From assembly GCA_963596015.1 (NCBI GenBank), contig CAVBJS010000004.1:1-64000 (forward strand): a stretch of 64,000 nt of DNA, given 5' to 3'. The notes under the pieces were generated by a model, which had not been told where the DNA came from, did not search any database, and worked only from the letters and a program-made list of their open reading frames with translations. Shown here piece by piece: positions 6,341 to 14,459 of the stretch (positions are counted from its first letter, which is position 1; the number at the start of each line of letters is the position of its first letter). The position numbers and the translations under genes are program-made. The stretch comes from CAG-791 sp963596015. Its GTDB lineage: Bacteria > Bacillota > Clostridia > Lachnospirales > Lachnospiraceae.

Positions 6341-8635
6341 GCGCAATGTAATGATCTCTCCGGTTACCAGCAGCAATGCACTGACGATACTGATCAGGCA
6401 TGCGGCGGTAAAACTGCCAGGTGTCTCATAAACCACCACCACTCGTCCGTCCTCCAGCCCGGCCGGCAGTGTAACATCGGTAAACTGATAGTCCTGGTTC
6501 ATGGTACAAGGCAGTTCCTGCAGATACTTTCCGCTCTCATCCACCAAATAGCAATGATGCAGCCCATACCAGAATACAGGTACCATCACTTTCTGCTGGG
6601 TCTTTGCTTCTGTTTCATGGAATGAAAAGCTGTACTGCTTTTGATTCTGATACCCTGTTACTTCTATCTGATCCGTCAATGCCACAGCGCCCTTGCCGGT
6701 CTTGATCCAGTCATCAAGTACCTGATCCTTTGCTATTTTCTGCTGGCTTAATACATAATCATAATTCACGGACAGTTTATTATCAAACCGATCCTCTATA
6801 TAATCCGGATTGGTACTTAAATAACAGGTCCCCGCCGTGACGGCGCACAGCAGTGCCAATATCCCTAATCCCCAACCGGTTATGCCATAAAGGATGCCGG
6901 CATTTTTCCTGCGCCACAAAGCCCTGATCACGATCGTCAGTACCCCTGTGAGAAACAGAGCTGCCATCATCAGGATACGCCAGGCGAACTGAATGCTTCC
7001 CAGGGTCTTGGCAAATAAGGAAATGCTTTCATTTAGCATCGTCCAGGGAAACAGTTCCGAACACAGGTAAATGGAAAACAGTCCAAAAAGCAGGCAGATC
7101 ATTCCTGCCTTTTTCTCCCTCTCCTGCAGCAGCGCATCTTCCTGCTTTTGGCCGCACCGTGCTTTATTTCTCCGGTCAATAAGCATACCGACAAAAAGCA
7201 CTACGCCTATCAACAGCACCGGCCCCACAGTCAAAGGCATGATCGTCTGCACTTCTTCCGTCTTTGCCGCCATACCATATCCGGTGGGCCACATAAACAT
7301 TCTCCACAGATTCAGACAACTTCCCTGGAGATACTCCTGGGATCCGTAATTGGAAATATAAAATTTCCACGAAAAATAACGGGCAAAGGGAACCAAAAAC
7401 CAAAGGTTAAGCAAAAGCGTTACCAGTGCAGCCTCCACCAATGCCGGCAATCGGCGTATTTCTTTCAGAAAGCGCACCGGATGCATCAAAAAAACGGCCA
7501 GCACATAAAGGAAACAGAAAACGGCTGCTATCAAAGTCGTGGCAATATGAGACGATATCAGTCCTGTAAAGCCAAGGATCAGACTGCCTCTGCCCTCCTT
7601 TGCCCCCTTTGGATTTCCTTTCATGATCTGATACATTCCCACCGCGATCAGAGGCAGAAAAGCCATGGCCATAGCCTCTCCTATGGCACCTCTTACAAAA
7701 AGGTTGTTAAGCCGATAGGGATTTAAAAGATAAAGGACAGAAAAAAGCAGCGCCGTCTTTGTATCTGTCACTTTCCTGACGGCATAATAGGTCAGGAAAG
7801 CAGTCAACATCGTGATAAAGACAAAGGTCGCCTTCACTGCCAGATATACTGTAGCGCCCCCTGCCACCATAAGGCCTGCGCCGGTCAGCAATATTTCCGG
7901 ATACATAATGGGAATAATGCTGTACCCGCCCATTGACTCAGACAGTCTTTGCGGCAGCTGCCCATTTAAAATAGCCTGTCCCAGACTGTAGATCCGTCCT
8001 GTATGGAAATAAAGGTCATGACCTGCCGGAATGCCCTTGCCCGCAAAGGGAAGGCAGGCAAGCGTAGCCGTCGTTAGAAGGATCAGCCATTCTCTGCGGT
8101 GCCCCGCTATGGCAGACCTTATCAAAAACCAGAATGCAGCCCCCAGGATCGCCAGCAGACCGATGGTCCACTTGGCATCCTCACAAACACTGCCGGTGGA
8201 GAGAAAGGTATATCCGTAAATCTTCAGATCATTTGCTTTATCCTCCGCCGGAAGGTAAGACCTGATCACCACATCCTCATAGTGCTCTGTGGCAGTAAAT
8301 TCCACTACATGAAACTCTTCCCCTTTTGTGATGTCATGCTGTGCCAGAATGGTATTGCTCCAGCGGTCCACCACCTGAAAATAAGCCAGGTCACTTTCTG
8401 TCTTTGCATCTATGACCACGCGGTACTCTCCGGGATAGAGGTAAACCTGCTCACAGCCCTCCGCCACCAGATCCGGATCGTCTGCAGCCGCCTTCTTATC
8501 CACATAGCCGATCTCTGTTTCTGCCACATACAGACTGTCATTTTCCCGAAGTCTTACGTAGCTCATCCCCAGAAAGATCAAAAACAGCAAAAAGAAAAGG
8601 ATACTGCGGTAGTATCTGTATATTTTCCCCCTCAT
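6317..8635 (-). CDS. Large polytopic membrane protein, PF10131 (PTPS-related) / GT-C-like
   Basis: A 772-residue protein with one N-terminal membrane segment (residues about 10-27), a soluble region of about 110 residues, then about ten hydrophobic segments. The stretch GHDLYFHTGRIYSLGQAILN followed by YPEILL and LNPYRLNNLFVRGAIGEAMA resembles the family annotated as 6-pyruvoyl-tetrahydropterin-synthase-related membrane proteins, which look like GT-C glycosyltransferases or their relatives in surface polysaccharide loci. The actual reaction is unknown. The start is supported by AGAGGAGTCT directly before the ATG, and the gene begins 14 nt after the response regulator stop, so the two are probably cotranscribed. 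The last residues (RRQAAA) and the stop are encoded by a hairpin repeat unit, so the natural C-terminus may have been replaced by repeat insertion. Confidence 0.7.
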   Translation of the reverse strand: MRGKIYRYYRSILFFLLFLIFLGMSYVRLRENDSLYVAETEIGYVDKKAAADDPDLVAEGCEQVYLYPGEYRVVIDAKTESDLAYFQVVDRWSNTILAQHDITKGEEFHVVEFTATEHYEDVVIRSYLPAEDKANDLKIYGYTFLSTGSVCEDAKWTIGLLAILGAAFWFLIRSAIAGHRREWLILLTTATLACLPFAGKGIPAGHDLYFHTGRIYSLGQAILNGQLPQRLSESMGGYSIIPIMYPEILLTGAGLMVAGGATVYLAVKATFVFITMLTAFLTYYAVRKVTDTKTALLFSVLYLLNPYRLNNLFVRGAIGEAMAMAFLPLIAVGMYQIMKGNPKGAKEGRGSLILGFTGLISSHIATTLIAAVFCFLYVLAVFLMHPVRFLKEIRRLPALVEAALVTLLLNLWFLVPFARYFSWKFYISNYGSQEYLQGSCLNLWRMFMWPTGYGMAAKTEEVQTIMPLTVGPVLLIGVVLFVGMLIDRRNKARCGQKQEDALLQEREKKAGMICLLFGLFSIYLCSELFPWTMLNESISLFAKTLGSIQFAWRILMMAALFLTGVLTIVIRALWRRKNAGILYGITGWGLGILALLCAVTAGTCYLSTNPDYIEDRFDNKLSVNYDYVLSQQKIAKDQVLDDWIKTGKGAVALTDQIEVTGYQNQKQYSFSFHETEAKTQQKVMVPVFWYGLHHCYLVDESGKYLQELPCTMNQDYQFTDVTLPAGLEDGRVVVVYETPGSFTAACLISIVSALLLVTGEIITLRSRRQAAA

Positions 8636-8649
8636 AGACTCCTCTTTCC

Positions 8650-9282
8650 TCAGACCTGAATATGGACGGCCATGCCGCTGATCCTGGCCTCGATGGCCAG
8701 TTCCGTGCGGCTGCTGCAGCCTGTTTTTTCCATCATATGTCGAATATGCTGCTTTACTGTATTCTCAGAGATGCACAGTTGCTCGGCAATAGCCGCATTG
8801 GTGGCCCCTGTGGTCATGATCCGCAGCACTTCCATCTCCCGGTCGGTAAATTCCTCACTGTTGGCCAATCCCAGCTGTACCTTTGGTGCGCTGTCGGGAT
8901 AAACGGATTCCCCGGCCATGGTGCGGTCCATTACTTCCAAAATGGTATTCTGGGATGCTTCCTTATACCAGAAGCTGTCAATGCCGATCTCTCTGGCTTT
9001 TTTCAGCCAGGACGCCTCCGGCATGGAAGTGACTGCGATGATCTTGATCCGGGGCATGGCCTTCTTGATCCTGGCGGCGGCCTCAAGACCGTTGGATCCA
9101 TCCTTCATAAGAATGTCCATCAATACCAGATCCACCGGCACTGTCCCCACCAGCGTGTCTGCCAGGGACGCAGATTCCACCGACTGGGCCAATTCATATC
9201 GGTCTGTGGAACGAATATACATTTCAAACAGTGATCTGGCCACAAACTGGTCATCCACTATCATTACCTTTATCTTTGACAT
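8650..9282 (-). CDS. NarL/LuxR-type response regulator
   Basis: A 210-residue protein: receiver domain with acidic pair at residues 10-11 and phospho-acceptor Asp56 (LVLMDILMK), and a C-terminal LuxR-type helix-turn-helix (EFTDREMEVLRIM...SENTVKQHIRHMMEKTG). The start is the ATG at 9280-9282, preceded by the hairpin GCCGC-aatactt-GCGGC and GGAAAGGTAACC. The longer upstream reading frame has no homology and is rejected. It is the third gene of a set with the two sensor proteins upstream (9472 and 11019). Confidence 0.92.
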   Translation of the reverse strand: MSKIKVMIVDDQFVARSLFEMYIRSTDRYELAQSVESASLADTLVGTVPVDLVLMDILMKDGSNGLEAAARIKKAMPRIKIIAVTSMPEASWLKKAREIGIDSFWYKEASQNTILEVMDRTMAGESVYPDSAPKVQLGLANSEEFTDREMEVLRIMTTGATNAAIAEQLCISENTVKQHIRHMMEKTGCSSRTELAIEARISGMAVHIQV

Positions 9283-9471
9283 GGTTACCTTTCCGGGCCG
9301 CAAGTATTGCGGCTTCAACCCCCTCCCGTATATTCCTGTATTATTGCTTTCTATATCATCGATACAGCTTGATGAAAACGCCTCAAGCCGGTCCTTATTT
9401 CTGCCTGGTTTTGTTATCCTGCAACTCCCGCCCAGGTGACACATCCGGTCCAAAGCTCCTCTATATACTCT

Positions 9472-10983
9472 TTACGATCGATCTTTGCCCTGCGCCAGAA
9501 CAAAAGAAAGCCTTAAGAAAAAAATAGGACTGCTCTCGATGTGCATCTCCACTCCCTGCTGCTCTGCAAGCCTGCGCAGATTGGCAAGACCACCGGTCTC
9601 TTTGACGTTTCCCTGCGGAGATACTCCATTATTATAAACCGCGATCTGTACTCTGTCAGATTCTTTTTGGGCAGGATCTTTCCATGCACAGATATACAGT
9701 ACATTGCCGTGGCCGTGTTTCACCGTATTGGTCAGACACTCCAGCAGAGCTATGCACAGCACATTTTCCTGCGCATCTCTTTTCCTGCACAGTACTTCTA
9801 TTAGGGAAAGGGCATCGGAAACCTCTGCTTCTTCTCTTTTTGCTTCTTCCCCTTTCGTTGCTTCCCTTTCTGCAGCTTCTCCCATCCCTTTTTTTCTTTT
9901 CTCTTGCCGCTTTCCTACGGATGCATACGAAGATACATTCAAATATCCGTTTAAAGATGCCCCGGGATCACCTCTCAGCACTACCTGCACATGCAATGCC
10001 CGGGCCTTTTTCAGGAATTCCTGCCAGAAGGTATCGGCAGTCTCTGATGCTTCCTGTGCCTCTCTGCGCATGACCCGTACAATATAATCCCACAGGGCCA
10101 GCATCTGTCGGGGACGTCGTTCTTCGGGAGACTGGCTTTGATAATGGCGGTAGGACAGCAGGGCATGGCCGATCTCATCGTGAATGCGGATCTTTGCCCT
10201 GAGGATCTCATCCTCCCTGGTGACCAGATTGATCTCCTGATTAAATTTGTGCAGTCTTTGATTTAATTCCTGCTGTCGTCTGTTATCCTGTGCCAGCTCC
10301 TCTCCCAACCGATATTGTTCTGTAATATTATAAGCCAAAAGCTCCCATCTGCCATCCTCATCCGGCAGGCGATCATGCCGAAACTCCCAAACCGTACCGT
10401 CGGATAAATGCACTTCTGCCGGATCCGTAAAGGATTTCAGATCATTCCAGAATCGATTGACATTCAGGATCTCCGTGCCGAAAAGTGCGGCGCAAAGCTT
10501 ATCCATCTGGGCATTGACCAAAAGAGGCAGGCCATCGGCAGCCCCATAACAGATTCCCACCGGCATATGATCCATGTTTTCCTTGATGGCTCCCGGTGTC
10601 AGATAGCTGCTTTTTGCCCTAAAAAAACGCTTCCGCAGCAGATATAAGCCACCTGTCAATATCAGCAGGATGATAGGCAGCCAAAATGCCGGGATCCGCT
10701 CCAATAGCGGAGAGAGAAATGCTCTGCCGGGGATGGGCCGCTTGACGCTTGGCATAGTAGAATCTGCACTTTCTACCAGGATCTCATAGAATTGCATCTC
10801 CTCCGTCATAGCCTGTAAGATACACAGACCGACAGTAAAAAGAACAAATACCTGTGCCGCAATACGCACAAGTCGCTCTCTCCAGGCGCCGACCAATATG
10901 TAAAGCAGGGATGCGGTAATAAACGCATAAGCTGCCCCTAAAATACACTGGACACTATAGGGAAGCATTGCAAAACTTGTCAT
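9472..10983 (-). CDS. Membrane-bound histidine kinase-like sensor with atypical ATP-binding motif
   Basis: A 503-residue protein. There are two or three N-terminal membrane segments (about residues 8-32, 39-57 and 97-113), a PAS-like region (about 130-230), a coiled-coil stretch and a dimerisation helix with a likely phospho-accepting His in IRIHDEIGHALL. The C-terminal HATPase region has the N box ALLECLTNTVKHG and the glycine box TGGLANLRRLAEQQG, as in NarX-like kinases. The G1 position reads VYNNGVSP, with Asn where Asp is normal, so kinase activity is not assured. Between His box and N box there is a Lys/Glu-rich insertion of about 35 residues (9795-9905) that looks like low-complexity expansion. 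The start at 10983 has GAAAGGTAACT. The gene lies 35 nt after the 7TM sensor and about 190 nt before the NarL-type regulator. Confidence 0.82.
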   Translation of the reverse strand: MTSFAMLPYSVQCILGAAYAFITASLLYILVGAWRERLVRIAAQVFVLFTVGLCILQAMTEEMQFYEILVESADSTMPSVKRPIPGRAFLSPLLERIPAFWLPIILLILTGGLYLLRKRFFRAKSSYLTPGAIKENMDHMPVGICYGAADGLPLLVNAQMDKLCAALFGTEILNVNRFWNDLKSFTDPAEVHLSDGTVWEFRHDRLPDEDGRWELLAYNITEQYRLGEELAQDNRRQQELNQRLHKFNQEINLVTREDEILRAKIRIHDEIGHALLSYRHYQSQSPEERRPRQMLALWDYIVRVMRREAQEASETADTFWQEFLKKARALHVQVVLRGDPGASLNGYLNVSSYASVGKRQEKRKKGMGEAAEREATKGEEAKREEAEVSDALSLIEVLCRKRDAQENVLCIALLECLTNTVKHGHGNVLYICAWKDPAQKESDRVQIAVYNNGVSPQGNVKETGGLANLRRLAEQQGVEMHIESSPIFFLRLSFVLAQGKDRS

Positions 10984-11018
10984 AGTTACCTTTCTTGCTG
11001 CAATTCATTGCGATTTCT

Positions 11019-12740
11019 TTACTTATCATACAATCGCAGCGTGATATAGCTGGTTTCCTCTTCTCTCACCTTCTGCAGTTCTCCGTTAAAAGCCTTGATC
11101 CTCTCATACCACTGAGGCGACAGTGCAAGATCGGCTGTCATATCCAGGGTCATCTGCACCTGCAGACAGGAGGTATCCGCTCCCGGTACTTTTTGCACCT
11201 CCAGCAGGGACATCCAGACTCTCAGATAAGGCGCACTGTTCTCTATGGCCGTCTCCATAAACTCCCCCGCCAGAAGGATCAGATCACCATTAAAAGCACC
11301 GCTGCCTATACACTCCACATAGGTTTTAACGCCGCACATGTGCAGATACTCCAGAACCTCTGACGTGGCCAGATACAGTTCTTCTATCCGGACCCGCCCC
11401 TGCTGGGAAAGCAAAAGCAGGTTGGAATGGCGCTTGATATAGACTGCCAGAAGACTGGCCTGCCTCATATTTTGGTCTACAGCCTGTTCTGTTTCAAGTC
11501 TGTCTCTCTTATCCTTATCTGCATCGTCAATGATCTTTTCCGTCTGATCCAGGAGGCCACGCATCATCTCCAGCTGTTTTCCCACGGTGCTGGCCATTTT
11601 GTCATAAAGACGAGTCTTCTCCACGATCCGGGCTTTCCGCTGGGCCAGCGTGTTTTCTGCCTCCAGCATGGCATTTTCTTCCTTAAGAATGTCCCGGTAT
11701 TCCTCCAGTTCCCTGTTCAGGCTGTTGCGTTTGCTGACATCCTCTGTCCAGTAGCCGATGCCGCCTCGCAGACGCTGGCTGTAGAGAAGCAGATCACCGC
11801 CTTCCAAGGGAACGGGCTTTGTCAGGGCTGCCTTGGCCTGTTCCATATCGATCACCACGGCTTTTCCTGAGTGATAACGGAGCCTGCCCTTCCAGTCCAG
11901 GATACCACCTGAAACAGCAGACAGATTCCAGAGTGTCTCATAATCATCATTGGAATGGATCAGACCGGCCTGGATCAGTCCCTCTATGAAAGCGATACAG
12001 AGCACAGAGAAAACCTCTGCCATATCAAAACAAAAATAATACCGGACCGGCGGTATGCGATAGACCGTCGCCATGTAAAAAAAGCCCATAGCCAATGGTA
12101 CCAGCGGTATCCAGATATGCTTTCGGCCGGAAGGAACACTGCAGCGCTTCATGGCGATCGCCATGGATAGAACGGCAAAAAGTATGATCCACAGCACGGT
12201 CAGATAATAAAAGAGACAATGGGTATAATTGTCACCAATATGCCACCCCTCGGCGCCGCCGACAAAGCTAAAGGCCTTTTGGTGCCAGTCATTGGTCATC
12301 ATCCCTGCAGAAAGCAGGAATGCCGGTATATACAGCCATTTCCATTTTTTCTCGACCTTGTAATCCCAGGGGTTTCCTATGCACAATACAGTAAAAAAGA
12401 TGCACAGTGCTGAAAATATGATAGGTGTATAATAGAAATACCACACGTAACGGATGGCTGTTTCACTTTCTCCCAGAAAGGAATGATTGACCAGGTTGAT
12501 CCATAGCATAGCACTCAGGAGCATGACCATCCAGGTAAGGTAACGCCTCTTTTCCTCCTGGAGCAGACGTCGTCGCATCTGCCCACACCAGATATACAGC
12601 ACCGTCATCAACAGCATTTCACGGATACTGTCATAGGAAAATCCCCTCCATCCGACTCCCAGCGGCTTTAATACCGCAGACAGGATCACCAGAAACGCAC
12701 ATATATAATCGACTCGTGTAGTCACTTTACTGCTATGCAT
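11019..12740 (-). CDS. Seven-helix sensor protein with coiled coil and degenerate kinase-like domain
   Basis: A 573-residue protein. The N-terminal half has seven to eight hydrophobic segments (about residues 10-265), like the histidine-kinase N-terminal 7TM domain. A small PAS-like region follows (WNLSAVSGGILDWKGR), then a long charged coiled coil (about 345-440), then a region with HSNLLLL and AGEFMETAIENSAP that resembles a worn-out kinase core without clear glycine boxes. It is therefore probably a sensor or partner for the kinase encoded directly downstream rather than a kinase by itself. The start at 12740 has GAGGTAGT before the ATG, again directly after a hairpin repeat. The three-gene order sensor, kinase, NarL regulator suggests a multicomponent signalling unit. 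The signal is unknown. Confidence 0.72.
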   Translation of the reverse strand: MHSSKVTTRVDYICAFLVILSAVLKPLGVGWRGFSYDSIREMLLMTVLYIWCGQMRRRLLQEEKRRYLTWMVMLLSAMLWINLVNHSFLGESETAIRYVWYFYYTPIIFSALCIFFTVLCIGNPWDYKVEKKWKWLYIPAFLLSAGMMTNDWHQKAFSFVGGAEGWHIGDNYTHCLFYYLTVLWIILFAVLSMAIAMKRCSVPSGRKHIWIPLVPLAMGFFYMATVYRIPPVRYYFCFDMAEVFSVLCIAFIEGLIQAGLIHSNDDYETLWNLSAVSGGILDWKGRLRYHSGKAVVIDMEQAKAALTKPVPLEGGDLLLYSQRLRGGIGYWTEDVSKRNSLNRELEEYRDILKEENAMLEAENTLAQRKARIVEKTRLYDKMASTVGKQLEMMRGLLDQTEKIIDDADKDKRDRLETEQAVDQNMRQASLLAVYIKRHSNLLLLSQQGRVRIEELYLATSEVLEYLHMCGVKTYVECIGSGAFNGDLILLAGEFMETAIENSAPYLRVWMSLLEVQKVPGADTSCLQVQMTLDMTADLALSPQWYERIKAFNGELQKVREEETSYITLRLYDK

Positions 12741-12906
12741 ACTACCTCATTTCTGAGCAGCTTTGCTGCGAAGAGGCGACGAGAATTTCAGATTCTCGTC
12801 TGCCATCAAGGCTACATGTGCCGCAGGCGGCACATGTAGCCAAGTGAAAAATCTGCTATCAAGCAGATTTTTCACTTTATCCTCATTTCTGAGCAGCTTC
12901 GCTTTA
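12741..12906. repeat. Hairpin repeat module (family B) between two genes
   Basis: Read on the minus strand the module begins and ends with AAGCTGCTCAGAAATGAGG. Between these copies are three palindromes: AAGTGAAAAATCTGC...GCAGATTTTTCACTT, GGCTACATGTGCCGC...GCGGCACATGTAGCC (perfect 15-bp arms), and GACGAGAATCTGAAATTCTCGTC. The final copy ends in GAGGTAGT-ATG of the 7TM sensor gene. It fills the whole spacer between the lyase stop and the sensor start. Confidence 0.88.
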
Positions 12907-14118
12907 TCATACCAGCACATACTGCTGCAATCTGCGGAAAGCTTCCTCCACCCGGGATTTTGGCAACGCCAGATTCATGCGGATAGCATTCTCACCGTGG
13001 AAAGGTCTGCCGTCCTGCCAGGCTACTCCCACATCCCAGCCTCCATGCAGCACTTCTTCAAAGCTTTTTCCATGCTTTTCACACCATCCGGTAAGATCCA
13101 GGAACAGCATATAGGTACCCTGGGGTCTGGAAAACTCCACCTCCGGAAAATGCTGTTTCAAATAGCCGCAGGCATATTCCATATTCTCGGAAAGCACCTG
13201 ACAAAGGGCGTCGGTCCATGCGCTGCCCACCTGACTATAGGCACCGATCAGAGCATGCATGGACAAAACGTTCATGCTGTTGTAATGACTTTTGCTGCTC
13301 TTAGCCCGCACCCGATCCCGGAGATAGCTGTTGTAAATGATATGATAGCTTCCCACCAGTCCTGCCAGATTAAAGGTTTTGCTGGGGGCATACAGCGCCA
13401 CCGTGCGGTTTTTGGCATCCTCGCTGACAGCCTGGGTAGGGATATGGCGATGGCCGTCCAGCAGGATGTCCGACCAGATTTCATCGGAGATCACCAGACA
13501 GTCATATTTCTGATAAAGAGCCATGGCTTTTTCTATTTCCCAGCGCTCCCATACCCGGCCGGTGGGATTATGAGGACTGCAGAATACAGCCACATGGATC
13601 CTGCCGCTGCGCAGCTTCTCCTCCATATCCTGATAATCCATGCGCCAGATACCTTCCGCATCCCGCACCAGAGGGCTTAAGACGATATGATAGCCATTAT
13701 CCTCGATGCAGCCGGTAAAGCCGATATAGGTAGGGCTGTGCAGCAGTACCCCATCCCCCGGCGCTGCAAAAGCCGTCAGGGCAGAGATCAGACCTCCCAG
13801 CACACCGTTTTCATAGCCGATGCACACCGGGGTCAGTTCCGTAACCTGATTTCGCTCCCTCTGCCAGTTAATGATGGCGTCATAGTATTCCTGCGTGGGA
13901 GAAAAATAGCCGAAGGCAGGATGCTGTACCCGCTTCATGATGGCTTCCTGAATGGAAGGCGCCGTGGGAAAATTCATATCCGCCACCCACATAGGGATCA
14001 GATCAACCCCCTCCCGGGGCGCCCGGGGTGCAAAACTGCCGTCGCCCTGTCCCGGCATATCCACTGCGATGGCATCCTTGCCACGTCTGTCTATGATACT
14101 GGTAAAATCAAATTCCAT
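12907..14118 (-). CDS. PatB/MalY-type PLP-dependent C-S lyase (cystathionine beta-lyase-like aminotransferase fold)
   Basis: A 403-residue fold-type I PLP enzyme. The N-terminus has the PMWVADMNFPTAP motif of the MalY/PatB subgroup, the cofactor Asp is in VISDEIWSDI, and Lys247 in APSKTFNLAGL forms the Schiff base. SPHNPTGRVW is also typical. The likely reaction is beta-elimination of sulfur-containing amino acids such as cystathionine or cysteine, releasing ammonia, pyruvate and a thiol. The start is the ATG at 14116-14118, preceded by GGGGGGAACATA; an ORF extension to 14169 lacks a comparable signal. It is the first gene of the minus-strand series ending at 5239, but the repeat module after it makes cotranscription with the sensors uncertain. 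Confidence 0.9.
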   Translation of the reverse strand: MEFDFTSIIDRRGKDAIAVDMPGQGDGSFAPRAPREGVDLIPMWVADMNFPTAPSIQEAIMKRVQHPAFGYFSPTQEYYDAIINWQRERNQVTELTPVCIGYENGVLGGLISALTAFAAPGDGVLLHSPTYIGFTGCIEDNGYHIVLSPLVRDAEGIWRMDYQDMEEKLRSGRIHVAVFCSPHNPTGRVWERWEIEKAMALYQKYDCLVISDEIWSDILLDGHRHIPTQAVSEDAKNRTVALYAPSKTFNLAGLVGSYHIIYNSYLRDRVRAKSSKSHYNSMNVLSMHALIGAYSQVGSAWTDALCQVLSENMEYACGYLKQHFPEVEFSRPQGTYMLFLDLTGWCEKHGKSFEEVLHGGWDVGVAWQDGRPFHGENAIRMNLALPKSRVEEAFRRLQQYVLV

Positions 14119-14253
14119 TATGTTCCCCCCCATTTCGCCGGCTTCACACCAGCCTCCGTTCCTGCACAACTTTACGCTTTTCAGACCATTTTACTATATT
14201 CCATGTTTTCCGAAAAGTGAAAGTGTTCCCCCCGGCTGACATCTGTACACTGC

Positions 14254-14301
14254 CAAAAAAACAGGATGGGCACCACCGCTGCCGGTCGCTGCCCATCCTG
14301 T
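14254..14301 (-). terminator. Rho-independent terminator of the cysteine protease gene
   Basis: On the minus strand ACAGGATGGGCA pairs perfectly with TGCCCATCCTGT over 12 bp and is followed by seven T. It lies about 160 nt after the protease stop codon. Confidence 0.85.
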
Positions 14302-14459
14302 CTACTGTGTATTGTATATTGTCTGTTTTCTGTTGTCTGTTAGCTGTTGTCTATTGACAGTTTTCTATTTTCCGTCGTTTACAATCTGCTTCCTGTTTTC
14401 TATCTTTTTTCTATCTTTTATTACCTGTTATCTATTGACTGCCATTGTACACTGTGCGC
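14302..14459. other. Non-coding pyrimidine-rich stretch with degenerate short repeats
   Basis: About 150 bp made of repeated variants of TGTCTGTT, TTTTCTAT and CTATTGAC (plus-strand reading), between the protease stop and its terminator. No ORF or promoter is evident. It would form the purine-rich 3' untranslated region of the protease mRNA. Confidence 0.6.

Noticed and set aside
9148..9527. Plus-strand ORFs opposite the response regulator and kinase
   Set aside because: Antisense shadows without ribosome binding sites or domain similarity.
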